From Mayamaea pseudoterrestris (Eukaryota; Bacillariophyta; Bacillariophyceae; Sellaphorales; Sellaphoraceae), in assembly GCA_027923505.1 (NCBI GenBank), contig BROI01000016.1, positions 62,001-126,000 on the forward strand: 64,000 bases of DNA, in the 5' to 3' direction. Position numbers and translations under genes: made by a program. Shown here one piece after another: positions 1-11,269 of this stretch (within the stretch, counting starts at the first letter, position 1; each line of letters begins with the position of its first letter). A model generated the notes under the pieces. The model worked only from the letters and a program-made list of their open reading frames with translations. It was not told the DNA's origin and did no database searches.

Positions 1-399
1 AGTCAATAAATGAGACGAACTTAAAGTAGCCTTTGTTGAGCTTGCCATTGATTTTGCGGCCTTGGAAGAATTGGCTGCGAGTTGCTCCACGGCTTGGATT
101 GCGTCAAGGATTGCTTCGTCTTCCTCTAGCGTCACCAAGACATGCTCAAGTCCCAGGCATAAATCGTGAAACATTTCATGGCAGTATTCTATTGACAATG
201 TTTCCATGAGCCGCTGATAAGCGTGCTGGAGTTTTGTATAAACGGCTTGATCGCTGCTCGTGACGTCGCTGCATAAGCTTGCCATGATGCGACCCAATTG
301 AAACAAGTCCAAGGCATCAATCATAACATCATTATCACTTTTTGCTGCCTCCAGCTTGTCAAGCAGTTGTTGCGCAGTTATTGTTAACTGAGTATGCAT
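1..399 (-). CDS. Unknown alpha-helical protein, N-terminal part (runs off left edge)
   Basis: An uninterrupted minus-strand frame opens with ATG at 397-399 and stays open for 133 codons to the first base of the window, so the gene continues to the left. The visible part is rich in Leu, Ala, Gln, Glu and Asp with few Pro or Gly, suggesting a helical bundle or coiled coil. No signal peptide or membrane segment is seen, and I recognise no family. The next gene starts on the opposite strand only 138 bp away, so both probably share a divergent promoter. The frame could also be one exon of a longer gene. Confidence 0.6.
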   Translation of the reverse strand, partial: MHTQLTITAQQLLDKLEAAKSDNDVMIDALDLFQLGRIMASLCSDVTSSDQAVYTKLQHAYQRLMETLSIEYCHEMFHDLCLGLEHVLVTLEEDEAILDAIQAVEQLAANSSKAAKSMASSTKATLSSSHLLT

Positions 400-537
400 A
401 TTGTTGTTGTATTGTATAATTATCCATCGACGTGCTTTTGTGGTTGATCCATGGGACGACGATTTACGATGAGACATAGTTTTCATCATCGCTTAAAAAG
501 CGCGGTCGCCGCGCGCCCGTCTCAAAAAGGTTTCACC

Positions 538-1302
538 ATGACCACCACCAAGAAACGAAAGGCATCCAACGTTACCAAAAGGAGCAAGGATGCGACTGCA
601 TCAAGTGACTGGCTGAATGCGCTTGTCAAGCAGACTTCTTCAGAAGATCCAGAAAACAATGTCTCATCAAAGCAAGAGCGCATCGACAAACGACTAGCAA
701 AGAAGCAGCGCCAGCAGGAGAGACGTCAGGCGACCACTGCCATTCATAACACGTCTACTAGCGCTATTACGGAACCCGCAAAAACTAATTCGAATAAGAC
801 AAAGGCATCAAAGACGCAGTCATTTGACTCTGACCCGACGAGAAAAGGTCTCGTCCGAGTAGCCGGCAAGGTTCATTCCGCCATTGTCAAAAGCAGCGAG
901 CCGCAGCATGCACCATCGTCTACCAATATGTCTCGCCGACCTCGTCTCTACCAACCAGATACTAGTGCAACGACGACAAACTTTAAAAAGCGCCAATGGG
1001 AAGTATCCAGTATTCAGCCGCGTCGCAACGACTACGGTGGCATTGGACTCGCCCGAGATAGCTTGTACTTGGAACTGAGCGACCCTAGCTTTGGCGCCAA
1101 GCTCCAGCAGGAATTTGCGGAACATGTGTCTGGCTTCTTTGGCAAGCAGCGCACCAAGGCAATGAAGAAGCAGCTGAACAGCAACATGCTGTGGAAGCAA
1201 ATGGCGACGAAAAAGGATTTGCGGATTGATGGAAAACGATTGGGTGACATGAAACCAGATGATCAAGTCGAGGCATTAATCAAGGCTGGTGTAATAATGT
1301 AA
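538..1302 (+). CDS. Basic nuclear-type protein of unknown function
   Basis: The frame is open from an in-frame ATG at 451; I prefer the ATG at 538 (MTTTKKRKASN), which has a CACCATGA context, giving 254 residues. The first half is Lys/Arg/Ser/Thr-rich and looks disordered, with KKRK near the start (a possible nuclear localisation signal) and a charged stretch around RLAKKQRQQERR. The C-terminal ~95 residues (from RRNDYGGIGLARDSLY) are more ordered, with aromatic and hydrophobic spacing like a small conserved domain. The family is not recognised; a role in chromatin or RNA biology is only a guess from composition. Confidence 0.65.
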   Translation: MTTTKKRKASNVTKRSKDATASSDWLNALVKQTSSEDPENNVSSKQERIDKRLAKKQRQQERRQATTAIHNTSTSAITEPAKTNSNKTKASKTQSFDSDPTRKGLVRVAGKVHSAIVKSSEPQHAPSSTNMSRRPRLYQPDTSATTTNFKKRQWEVSSIQPRRNDYGGIGLARDSLYLELSDPSFGAKLQQEFAEHVSGFFGKQRTKAMKKQLNSNMLWKQMATKKDLRIDGKRLGDMKPDDQVEALIKAGVIM

Positions 1303-1426
1303 TAGTGCGCAGTCAAGGTTTTGTAGTTACCAAGTATGTTTGTTTGCCAGTTTTTCAGTCGGCGAATACTGCAACTGTTACATTAGTGGAACCAGATGCA
1401 CAGCAAAGATTCATCTTTCTCAAACA

Positions 1427-2282
1427 TTAAAGAGGTGTCTCTGCCATTGCCGGCCAAACAAGAAATCGCCCTCGCTGACTCGTGTTGTTGCATTCAATGA
1501 GCAAGTCTTCCGCCTCAACACCAATGGATCCTCCTTTGCTGTCCGTCTGTGAACCGTCGTCACTCAAGTGACTCATTTGCGGCGGACACTGATCCGTTGT
1601 ATCTTTGGCCATCTTGAAAATACTTTCGAAAAGCTGAATTGGATGGCAAACAGCCTTGACCGCATTGTCGTCACTGCACGGCATCTTGGCCAAATGCAAA
1701 GGCGGTGCCGAATCGGAGAAACATTTTGTTGCCATCGATGATGCCGGATCGCGTTTATTTCAAAAGTCCAAACTCCGATTCGTGAAACGAAGGGCTTCGC
1801 GTGTACGTCGCTGGTGGATCAGAGGACGGATGTAACACTGAGGGATCCATCAAGTCGGTCAAGTCACTTTCGACGCAAGTCAAACTGACACCAACGTCCC
1901 TTCCGACTACAACTACTGGCAATTGGGGAGCCACCATTACTCTAAACAAGAAATGTCTTCTTCCTCTTCACTGTTACAACAAGTCTATACTGCTCGGTGC
2001 AATGGCTTTTTGCTGCAACGACTCAGGATATTGCGCGCTCATATGTGTCGGTTGGATTTTCGAATTTTGAAAGTTTGATGAGCGCGGCGCGCCATTTCCG
2101 TCCGTGAGAAATGGTGTCGTAACGGGACTTCGTTTCATCGCAGCGGTACTACTCATGGCGCGGCAACCGCGCGCTGCGCCTCGAAACGAAAGTTCAGCGC
2201 ATGCCGCATGACCATGGGCAAACGCGATGCGTTCTCCATTCTTGACTAGACGTCCTGCATCACTCTTTTGTCTGCTGACCAC
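1427..2282 (-). other. Possible minus-strand gene, structure unresolved
   Basis: Three minus-strand open stretches (1974-2282, 1755-1949, 1427-1735) encode Ser/Asp/Pro-rich, disordered-looking peptide. The first two would be joined in frame if a 36-nt GTAACA...TTTAG segment just below 1976 were removed, but every well-supported intron here is 70 nt or longer. No convincing joint to the third stretch was found. The upstream end overlaps the start of the kinase gene on the other strand. It may be a small multi-exon gene, a decayed gene or chance. Otherwise the 925 bp between the flanking plus-strand genes show nothing. Confidence 0.2.
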
Positions 2283-3621
2283 CTACTCTAAAGCTATTGG
2301 TGCAAATGCCTATGAAGAATCCCGATTTTCTCCGCAACAACGAGTTCCAGTAGCACGCCATGCTGCTCCGAACAACGAACTGCATCAGCATTTGGAAGCC
2401 TCTCGTAAAGCACCATTTCCTCCGCCTGGCCTTGCCGTCAAGACCACGGAAGATTATCAAGTTGTTAGACGACTTGGAACTGGAAAGTTTAGCGATGTTT
2501 TTGAAGCTGTGGACATGAATGTGGAACAACGACTGAACAATCAACACAACTTGCAGAACGAAAATGAAGCAAACATGGAGCACACAAAGAACATGAAGCA
2601 GCATTCTGGATCACTTGTTGTACTAAAGTGCTTAAAGCCAGTCAGCGAGCGCAAAATTCGACGCGAAATCGCCATTCTACAGCATGTTTCAAAGCTTCCC
2701 AATTTGGTGAAACTACTCGGCATTGTGCTGCCACCCAAGTATTTTGCAACAAGTCGCTCGCCAACCGAGTTGCCACAAATGCCATCGCTTGTTTTGGAAC
2801 ATGCTGGACCGCATGCGCAGTGGCTATGTCACGGCCATGGGCTGCTTGCTCCAAGCTCTTCTGAGAAGGCAGCGCCACCACATGATCAAGCAGCGACAGC
2901 TGAATCACAGTATCTTTCCGACTATGAGATACGTTACTACATGTTCCATCTTTTGATTGCACTAGACTCTTTACACTCCGTTGGAATCATGCATCGCGAC
3001 GTCAAGCCTAGGAACGTTTTGATCAATCGCGGCAACCACATTGTTGGAAAGGGTATGCAGCCGCACCACCACCGTCCGTTGGTGTTGATTGACTTGGGTC
3101 TCAGTGACTTTTACTCGCTGCATCAACGGTACAATGTTCGCGTTGCCTCAAGACACTACAAGAGCCCCGAGTTGCTTGTTGGTTATGAGTACTATCATTA
3201 CAGTCTCGACTTTTGGAGTCTTGGATGTGTTTTGGTGGGCTTACTGCTGCGACGAGAACCCTTCTTTCGAGGCAAGGACAATGTTGATCAGCTTGCCAAG
3301 ATTGTTGCAGTGCTCGGCACAAACGACTTGATTGCCTACATGCAGCGCTATCAGATACCCATTACGAGCGACATTCAAAGCATTATTCAAAAGCACTCTA
3401 CGACGCGAAGAGACTGGGCGTCAATGGTCGCGGCCGATTGTCCCATGCCGGGCTTGGACGCTTTGGATTTGCTAGACAAGCTCCTGGTGTATGACCATGA
3501 AGGCCGACTCACGGCCAAGCAGGCCATGGAACACCCTTACTTTGATTCTGTTCGCGATCGTGTCCATGCCGAGCTTTTGAGCTACACTACCTACTTGTAT
3601 CCTTCCTGTAGGTATCCATGA
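2227..3621 (+). CDS. CK2 alpha-like serine/threonine protein kinase, divergent
   Basis: A single-exon 464-residue protein whose kinase domain follows casein kinase 2 catalytic subunits: glycine loop LGTGKFSDVFEA (~83-94), lysine in VVLKCLKPV (K134), KIRREI helix, catalytic loop HRDVKPRNV (256-264), metal site DLG (289-291), NVRVASRHYKSPELL activation region, then SLDFWSLGC and LDKLLVYDHEGRLTAKQAMEHPYF. CK2 normally has DWG; here it is DLG. It differs by two low-complexity insertions (~100-130 and ~195-230) and a ~75-residue N-terminal extension with a weak hydrophobic stretch that might be a targeting signal. CK2 phosphorylates acidic Ser/Thr sites. This looks like a diverged paralogue rather than the housekeeping subunit. 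Confidence 0.88.
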   Translation: MRSPFLTRRPASLFCLLTTYSKAIGANAYEESRFSPQQRVPVARHAAPNNELHQHLEASRKAPFPPPGLAVKTTEDYQVVRRLGTGKFSDVFEAVDMNVEQRLNNQHNLQNENEANMEHTKNMKQHSGSLVVLKCLKPVSERKIRREIAILQHVSKLPNLVKLLGIVLPPKYFATSRSPTELPQMPSLVLEHAGPHAQWLCHGHGLLAPSSSEKAAPPHDQAATAESQYLSDYEIRYYMFHLLIALDSLHSVGIMHRDVKPRNVLINRGNHIVGKGMQPHHHRPLVLIDLGLSDFYSLHQRYNVRVASRHYKSPELLVGYEYYHYSLDFWSLGCVLVGLLLRREPFFRGKDNVDQLAKIVAVLGTNDLIAYMQRYQIPITSDIQSIIQKHSTTRRDWASMVAADCPMPGLDALDLLDKLLVYDHEGRLTAKQAMEHPYFDSVRDRVHAELLSYTTYLYPSCRYP

Positions 3622-3820
3622 TTGAAAAATAATGCAATAATGAAGGGTCTTTGAGTTATGGCAAAAGTGCTAGATGGGATTTAACAGTAAGAGAGACGCC
3701 GCAGCATGCGGCCACTGGGCATGCTTGACAATGTCATAAATGCTAGGAGCGCTGGTTCTTTGATAGCTTCGACGACCTCTGAATACATAGATATAACATT
3801 TATAACTTCAGTCAGTCCAA

Positions 3821-4906
3821 CTAAAACGAGTCAGACGGCCAAATGAGATGCGAATCACCATTGGGTGGAGAATGACCATGGAACGATTTGTACATCCAGC
3901 CCATGTCATCTTCCGTCGTCACATTCGTTGAATCTAATAAATTGAACACGCTTGGTCCCCATTCGTGCAAAATTCGCTCATAAACCAGTGTCGGCATGGC
4001 CAACACTTGCGATTTCCCCGCGAACCCTTCCAATGCTTTATGGAGTAGCATTCCAACGTGACACCCCGTACTTGCAGCCTGCGTGGTTGACTTGTCGGCG
4101 AGTCCAAACTCTCGCAATTGAATCACATTGCCACGCTCACGAAGCGAGATCCACCCAAGGATTGTATTCCCTTCCTCAACTACAAGCAAGGATTCGCCCA
4201 GCTCTTGAGCAACATATTGTTCCCAATATTCCTTGGAACGAATAATACAGCCTTCAAAGTTATGCTCCGAGTTATCTTGGTATATCTGCATAAGTTGCTC
4301 TGTGTCTTGCGGAAACCGAGCGGTCCGAATTCTGAACAAGGCATCATAGCAGCCAGTACTTGACTGTGAACGAATGGGTAGATGCGTCCATTTTGTGCGC
4401 ACGCATTCATAGCCAGCGCTTTGGTAGACTGGAAAGAAGGCTGGACCCGAGTGTAAAAAGCTGACATGAAAGTTTTCTTCCTTCATAATGTCAAAGCAAT
4501 CCTTCAAGAGTTCCTTGGAAAGATTGCGCTTGCGGTGGTTGGCACTTGTACAAACTTCGCCAATTCCGCCAGCCTTGAGTTTTTTCAAGTTCTTGCTGTA
4601 AACAGAGCATTGCGCCGTTGATATATGACGGACAAAGATTCGACAGGACGCAACAATTTCATTGCTCAATTGACGACAGGCGACTCGAACAAAGGATGCC
4701 CTTCTGTCTGGATCGTTGCAATAGTGACGTTCGAAATAGGCTGCCGGTGGAGGCGAGTCCTTGTAGGCAAAGACGGAGGCGCAAAAGGCTGACCATTGCG
4801 GCATTTCGGATTCATCAAGACCTCTGAGCACATAATTTTCTGCTGGTAAGTCGTCTGGGAGCTTGACAGTCAAGACACGAGAGGATGATGCGGTCGCAGG
4901 CGCCAT
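3821..4906 (-). CDS. GNAT-family N-acetyltransferase, two-domain
   Basis: The frame opens at 5035, but the ATG at 4904-4906 (MAPATASSSRV) has the better context (CACCATGG), giving 361 residues. The N-terminal half fits a GNAT fold: GGIGEVCT beta strand 4, then HRKRNLSKELLKDCFD in the acetyl-CoA pyrophosphate loop and helix, and FLHSGPAFFPVYQSAGYECV as strand 5 and the final helix. The second half (LLVVEEGNTILGWISL ... LREFGLAD) looks like another, weaker GNAT-like unit, an arrangement seen in Eis-type acetyltransferases. The substrate is unknown. Divergently placed to CCT1 across ~425 bp. Confidence 0.75.
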   Translation of the reverse strand: MAPATASSSRVLTVKLPDDLPAENYVLRGLDESEMPQWSAFCASVFAYKDSPPPAAYFERHYCNDPDRRASFVRVACRQLSNEIVASCRIFVRHISTAQCSVYSKNLKKLKAGGIGEVCTSANHRKRNLSKELLKDCFDIMKEENFHVSFLHSGPAFFPVYQSAGYECVRTKWTHLPIRSQSSTGCYDALFRIRTARFPQDTEQLMQIYQDNSEHNFEGCIIRSKEYWEQYVAQELGESLLVVEEGNTILGWISLRERGNVIQLREFGLADKSTTQAASTGCHVGMLLHKALEGFAGKSQVLAMPTLVYERILHEWGPSVFNLLDSTNVTTEDDMGWMYKSFHGHSPPNGDSHLIWPSDSF

Positions 4907-5331
4907 GGTGAAGTAATGAAGGATTTGCGAGTCTTTATAGTCGCATTTAGTACCGCTAATCATCGCTCCGGTACTCGCGATGCCGCGCACAAAGGGCGAC
5001 ATCCAAAGATAAGCACTTTGCGTGCAATTTAACATGCATGATTATCTTTGGTGAACAAGGTAAACGTTTCTTTACAGAAAGTCGGTATCGCAGTGCAAGT
5101 TAGATCCTTTAGCTACCGTAAAAATATTGGTAGTCGCATCGGTTCTTAGCTTACTCTGCAGTGTTCGAATCCCCTGTCTCGGCCATCGTATCAATCGCTT
5201 GTGAGCAGTCCACTGGCCCGCAGCAATGGAGATTCTTGCCGCTTGCCGGGCACTCTCATCGAAGCTGCAAAATACCCGAGCAACGCGTCGCATACATCCA
5301 GCAAGACTATATACACTGAATTTAAGCTTTC
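4907..5331. other. Intergenic region between GNAT and CCT1
   Basis: Contains the presumed divergent promoters of the acetyltransferase (minus) and TCP-1 alpha (plus). A GTTCGAATCCCC string near 5165 resembles a tRNA T-loop but no acceptor stem pairs with it. No convincing gene is seen. Confidence 0.6.
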
Positions 5332-7142
5332 ATGTCTGCAGCCAATCCTGCATCATCTGGTCTGGTAAGCCTGGCTGATTGCCTTATCGTGCGCATGGCG
5401 ACCTGACCCTCATTCATCTCGCATTGCGTCGAATCATTTTTGATTTTTTACTCTCCCTTGTAACTCAATTCTCTCTGCTTTCACTCCTCTTTTTTCAATG
5501 ATATTAGTTCATTGGTGGTTCTCGCGAATCCGGCTCCGATGTCCGCGTCCAAAATGTTCGGGCTGCAATTGCCGTGGCAAACATTGTCAAGTCGTCGCTT
5601 GGTCCTGTTGGCTTGGATAAAATGCTAGTCGATGAAATTGGAGACGTTACAATCACCAATGACGGCGCCACCATTCTGCAGCAACTCGAAGTGGAGCATC
5701 CAGCAGCTCGTTTACTGGTAGACTTGGCGCAGCTGCAGGATCGAGAAGTGGGTGATGGAACAACAAGCGTAGTCTTGGTGGCGGCGGAACTATTGAGACG
5801 AGGCAGCGACTTGATGCAAACGTCAAACGTTCATCCAACAACTGTCATTAGCGGATATCGGGCGGCACTCAAGGCAGCAGTCACCTATGTCAAGAGCAAC
5901 TTGGTAACACCAGTGACGCGACTGTCGGACGAGCATTTGCTCATGGCAGCCAAGACGAGCATGGCCAGCAAACTGATTGGCAATGAATCTGACTTTTTTG
6001 CGCAAATGGCAGTTCAAGCCATCAAGAGTGTTGCTACCAAAATGAGTGACGGCAAGACAAAGTATCCGCTGAGTGCCATTCATATTCTCAAAGCGCATGG
6101 CTTGTCGTCATTGGATAGTCGCTGCTTGCCGGGCGGCTTTGCCTTGAATGCGACGCGAGCCTCGCAAGGCATGCCGACGCATGTTGAAGCTGCTAGTGAA
6201 GACAATACTGTGAAGGTTTGCTTGTTGGACATGAACTTGCAGCGCCATCGCATGGCCATGGGTGTCAGTATTCAAGTGACGGATCCAGCCGAAATTGAAA
6301 AGATTAAGCAGGAGGAACTCACCATTACCAAGCGCAAGATTGATACAATCTTGGCCACGGGTGCCAAGGTTGTCTTGACGACAAAGGGACTGGATGATAC
6401 TTGCATGAAGTACTTTGTGCAGGCAGGTGTTTTATGTGCCAGACGCATTAACAAGGATGACATGAAGCTACTTGCGAAAGCAACGGGTGGCAAGATTGTT
6501 GTGACGCTGGCTGACATGGAGGGCGAGGAGAGTTTTGACGTTGCCAACTGTGGACAGTGCAAGAATGTACGTGAGGTACGAGTTGGAGATGGAGAAATGA
6601 TGCAGTTTGAAGGGTGTGTTGGGGGACCTGATGGAGGCTCCGCTTCCACAATTCTGCTGCGCGGACCAAACGAGTACTACTTGGACGAGGCGGATCGGGC
6701 ATTGCATGATGCGCTATGCGTGGTCAAGCGCATGTTGGAGAGTAGCTCGCTTGTGCCGGGTGGTGGTGCAGTCGAGGTGGCGCTTTCAGTGTATTTGGAT
6801 ACATTTGCTGAAACACTTAACACGCGCGAGCAGCTTGCCATTCAAGAGTTTGCTGCTGCCCTGCTGGTTATCCCTAAGACATTGGCAGTGAATGCAGCAA
6901 AGGATAGTTCTGAACTAGTAGCCAAGCTTCGTTCAATCCACGCCAAAAGTCAAAAGAACTCGGAAGATGAAGCCTTGAAAAACATGGGTTTGGACTTGGT
7001 GGAGGGAACAGTTCGTGACAACCTTGCGGCTGGTGTGGTAGAGCCTGCCGTCTCCAAAATTAAATCACTTCGATTCGCCTGCGAGGCTGCCATTACCATT
7101 CTGCGCATTGACGATCGTATTATTGTGGTGCCAAGTAATTAA
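5332..7142 (+). CDS. TCP1: T-complex protein 1 subunit alpha (CCT1), cytosolic chaperonin
   Basis: Two exons: 5332-5364 (11 codons, MSAANPASSGL) and 5508-7142, with a 143-bp GTAAGC...TTAG intron, phase 0. The spliced protein is 555 residues, the usual length for TCP-1 alpha. Group II chaperonin signatures are all present: NDGATIL (~62-68), EVGDGTTSVV around residues 92-100 holding the catalytic Asp, and LVPGGGAVE near 425. The start of exon 2 (GSDVRVQNVRAAIAVANIVKSSLGPVGLDKMLV) matches the alpha subunit rather than the other seven. It works in the hetero-oligomeric TRiC/CCT ring folding actin, tubulin and other cytosolic proteins. It ends 94 bp from the convergent PEX1 gene. Confidence 0.95.
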
Positions 7143-7236
7143 CTACATTTATAAAATTTATTGGTAATATATAATCATGTATTGGTTTGCTTTGAGCCAT
7201 ACCTTCTTGGTGTTGTAAATTTACATAGTCAATTGA

Positions 7237-10200
7237 TTACATGAGTGCCACTTTCAAAGATTCTGGTGATAGTTGACCCTCTTTAAATTCCTTTTTATTG
7301 TCCCGAAACGACTCGTACACACGCTCCAGCTGTTGCCATCCATCCATAGACATGCTTGGCCTTGTTGTTCGAAAAGCATCAATTATATGCTCCCAGCGCA
7401 AGGAAATTTGATCAGTGTCTCGACCAAGAGCGATAGTCTCATGAGCAGCAGTGACTTCAGCTGTGTAAAAGACAGCATTGATATCTGCTGCTGTAAACTG
7501 CAACGCAAAGGGAGCTTTGTCACGCACATCTTTCAGTAACTGTCCTGATGAAATCCGTTCCACCATAGCACTGGACATGATATATCGCTTAGCAGTTTTG
7601 ATAACAATATCTGTCCATTCGTCGGGAGTGCGAGAAATTCCAACGTAAATGTGGCGCTCCAAACGTCCGGGTCGCAGCAGCGCTGGATCAATCTTGTCCG
7701 GCCGAGACGTCGCTGCAATGATATACACCGTCCCGGATGACGAATTGGAATCCTCAACGCCATCTAAGAATGTGAGGAGCTGATTCACGACGCGATCCGT
7801 CACGCCTGTGCTGTCCGAACCTCGTCTCGGCGCCAACGAGTCCAACTCGTCCAGAAAGAGAATCGACGGTGCGACGGAGGCTGCCCGCGCGAAAAGTGCC
7901 CGTACCTTTGCTTCCGATGCACCGATGTACTTTGACAAGAGCTCTGGACCATGACAAACGATCAGTGGATAGCCACATTTCTTAGCCAAAGCAGGAACAA
8001 TGAAGGACTTGCCGGCACCGGATGGACCAAACAAGAGAACACCTCGAGGAAGACGGATCTGAGCTTTGTCGTAAATGCGCTTGTACAAGCTAGGCCTCAG
8101 TACAATTGATGAAAGCTCATTCTTCACGTCGAAGAGCCCGCCGATATCCGACCATTCGTTGTTTGTCGGAAAATCATTGGTCACAGCCGACACTTTACCG
8201 AGTGGTGTATATCGGTCGAGTGATATTCTTGTCGCGCTGGCAAGGCAACTGTCAGCTAGTCCAACTCTTTGCTTCACTCTTGACGCTAATCTTTCCAAAT
8301 CACCAGGACGAAAACCACGAGACTTTCTCGCAAAGTCTGAAAACGCACGAGCAAATTTGTCTCGGCAGGAGATGTCTGCCACTTCCAGCAGGTCGAGATA
8401 AAAGTCCTTCCTTTCATCATCGAGTAGAAGTGGTAAGTTCATAACGCAACTAGGCGCGACATTGGATCGGAACGAATTGGGAATTGCATCCGATTCACTG
8501 CATGTTATCACTAGCACCGCACCAGAGTCTTGCAGCAATCGGGTCAGGGTCGATTCAATGGCAAAGCATTCATCTTTTAAAGCTGGATTCGGCTGCATAA
8601 TGTGGGCGCTTCCTGTCTCAGGACCTTCATTGCCGTGATTTGATAAAACGTCGTCCAGATTGTCTAATACAATAATCGAGTCTTCACTTTGCATTGCATC
8701 AACAAACAACGCCTCCAGTTCTTGTAGAATCGTTGACAGACGCATTGCTTTGCTCTCCTTCAAGCGTCGACAGTCAAGATATACCAAGTGCCGCTGCAAT
8801 CCAACTTGAGCAGCCACAAATAAAGCACTTTGTGTCTTGCCACTGCCAGTACCCCCGCAAAGCATGAAAGATCGCATATGCGGCGTCAGTTTGTCGAGGA
8901 GCAATAAGCCGTAAAAATTTTGCTTTTGCAATGACCTCGACAACGAGAAGCTCTCGCGTAGTATAACAGGATCCACAATGCTCGCCCTCACGCTCGAGTT
9001 TAAATTATCAATTGACTCCGTTGTCGCAGGTACCAATTTCATCAGCAAACGACGCATCTCGTGAGCAAACACGTACAAGTCGTCTTCTAATAAAGGCACC
9101 GCCGCAGCCTGATTGTCGGAGTGAAGCGCCACCCTATAATGAATAGAAGAACCAAGAGCTTGCCGCGAGTTTTCTGTATTCCAAGGTAAACTGATGAGGC
9201 TATTGATCTTAATTGGTGTAAAGTCAAAAGCAATGTCGTTGAACCACGATAACTTCACAGCAACCGCTTCTTCTATTACGTTATTGTCCACCGAGGATGT
9301 TATTTGCGACGAAGAAGCTACGCATGCACTTGGATATCGCCAAGCCGCCAAGTGACGGTGCCGCTGCACTGGAACTGCTTGTAGCTGGACGCCCATGAAC
9401 CGAGCAGTGGAACAGAGGCTTGAAACTTCTGAGCGTGTCACTAGTTCCACTCGAACGAAATCATTTGCGAGTGTTAGGTCAAGTTCTTGACGACAAAGTG
9501 GATGCAGTACTGCGTAAGGAGAAGAAGAACGCAAGTGAGAGGCTGATTCAAACGACTGCGGGAGTCGCTCATGTCAGGTTATTCTCAGAATCAAATTGAA
9601 CATAGTCGTCACGAGTTGACAACCAAATTGCCGTTCTGAATTAGCATGGTATAGATCCTCACAGAATAGCGGAAGGAGCCGAAATACAGGAAAGAGTAAA
9701 CTTACCAATCCATCCGTCCGACACTTGATCCATGACCTCGAGCCGAAGTATTCTGGTTGCTTTGCGATCCGCAATCGTCGCCGTACTGCTTGTACCGACG
9801 GCGACTGCGGTAATGCGAATGTAGCTCGGTTGTTGGAGCGATTCAAATGGTCGGGCGCCCTCCTCGCAAGTAAAAGCCGCCTTCTCGCACAATCGTTCAT
9901 ACAGTCGAGAATTCACCAATGCGCATCCTTGCGGAACACTCGATGGGAGCGAAGCGACGCAGGAATAGTCAAGTTTGCTGGGATACAAGCGACATTGAAG
10001 TCCGTTTAAAGGTCCTGCTTGCGGCGCTGGCGGCAAGACTGTGAGATCCGTGCTAGCTGCAAGTCGCCAACAGTTAAACGGCAATGGTTGCGCTTTAGTC
10101 GAAACCGTAACGGCGCACTGATCCAGAGACGAGCAGTGACCCTCATTTGCTTCTTGGACCGCTTGATCTTCCTCCCAAATGGTGCCACCATGTCCATCAC

Positions 10201-11030
10201 TTGCTATTTCTTGATTTGACAGCACGCGCACTTGAATGACGGTAACATCGTCCATTCGCAAGCTCAACAACTGGTTTGGATAAACAATTGACACTTGTTT
10301 CAAAAGACCTCCTTCTTCCAACCACTCGGCTGCTTGCGAAAGCCGAAGGTAGTCTTGCATTGACAAGGCTTGAATCGACAGCGAAGAAGCTGTTGGTGGA
10401 GCCACCGGCAAAACTCGGACTTGCACCATGGACGCAAGGTCGCATGACGCAATGATGGAACGTGGAAGCTCAATGCATGGTAAAGAACTCACGTTAGCTG
10501 TAAATAAACGAAACATTTTCGTTAGAAATATAGCGAAGCGTACGCCATTGGCAAGACAGTGCAAACAAAAGCTCCGCCATTCATCTAGATTTCTTCAAGC
10601 CTCGGTAGGAAGGCAACAGTTTGTTTAAATTCATCACTGTGATCAGCGGTAGTGACAACTTTTACTGATTCGTCATGGGCTCGAAGAAATGTAATGGAAG
10701 ATGGAACTGATGGCAAGCCTTTTTGTCGGAACGATCTACGTATTCTTCGCACGTACCATTCAAATCACTGTCCATCTCAGCACCATCATCAATCAATCCC
10801 CCGTTATATGAGACATATATAGATTCTCCATTACTCTTCTTTACTTCAAGAGCTAGGAATTCTACGGTAGCTTCATTTTGTCTTGCATCGTCGGCAGCAT
10901 GAAAATTACGAGCAACATTCGAGACGAAACGTTGCGAAAGTCGCGCGAAAAGGTTCAATCGATCATGCGGCCGAACAGACAGCTGATGATACTCATTGGC
11001 ACTGGTTTCCTCGCTTGACCCACGCGGCAT
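7237..11030 (-). CDS. PEX1: Peroxin 1 (PEX1), peroxisomal AAA+ ATPase
   Basis: Three minus-strand exons joined by eye: 11030-10757, 10497-9706 and 9509-7237; introns of 259 and 196 bp, both phase 1 with GTACGT/CAG and GTAAGT/CAG borders; 1112 residues. Exons 1 and 2 carry the PEX1 N-terminal double-psi barrel region (IYVSYNGG, then SLSIQALSMQDYLRL and LLKQVSIVYPNQLLSLRM). Exon 3 holds D1 (Walker A GGTGSGKT ~574-581, Walker B IIVLDNLDD ~634) and D2 (Walker A GPSGAGKS ~850-857, Walker B ILFLDELDSLAPRRG ~905, TGVTDRVVNQLL, sensor AATSRPD, LRPGRLERHI arginine finger). The D2 signature is specific for PEX1, which with PEX6 extracts the PEX5 import receptor from the peroxisome membrane. It is somewhat shorter than human PEX1. 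Confidence 0.93.
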
Positions 11031-11269
11031 GGCAGCATGAATGAATCGACGCAGCAGCGTCGGTGATGAATCATGGTGGATTTGGATTTTGTGTGGAGGT
11101 CACGGCATCAATCGTTGCGAGTCGCACCGGTTAAAATCACTATATATTCGCTGTTGCTGCTTGTAAGCTATGCTATGCTCGCTACTATATAAGATAATAT
11201 ATCCATTTGCATTGAGCTTTCTTTGCTCGCTTATCCCCTTTTCCAACCTCGACTTGAATCAGTTCTGCA

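Noticed and set aside
5140-5210. tRNA-like T-loop string GTTCGAATCCCC
   Set aside because: The flanking bases do not form a 5-bp T stem, and no 7-nt partner for an acceptor stem is found 55-90 bp upstream; the reverse strand gives nothing better.
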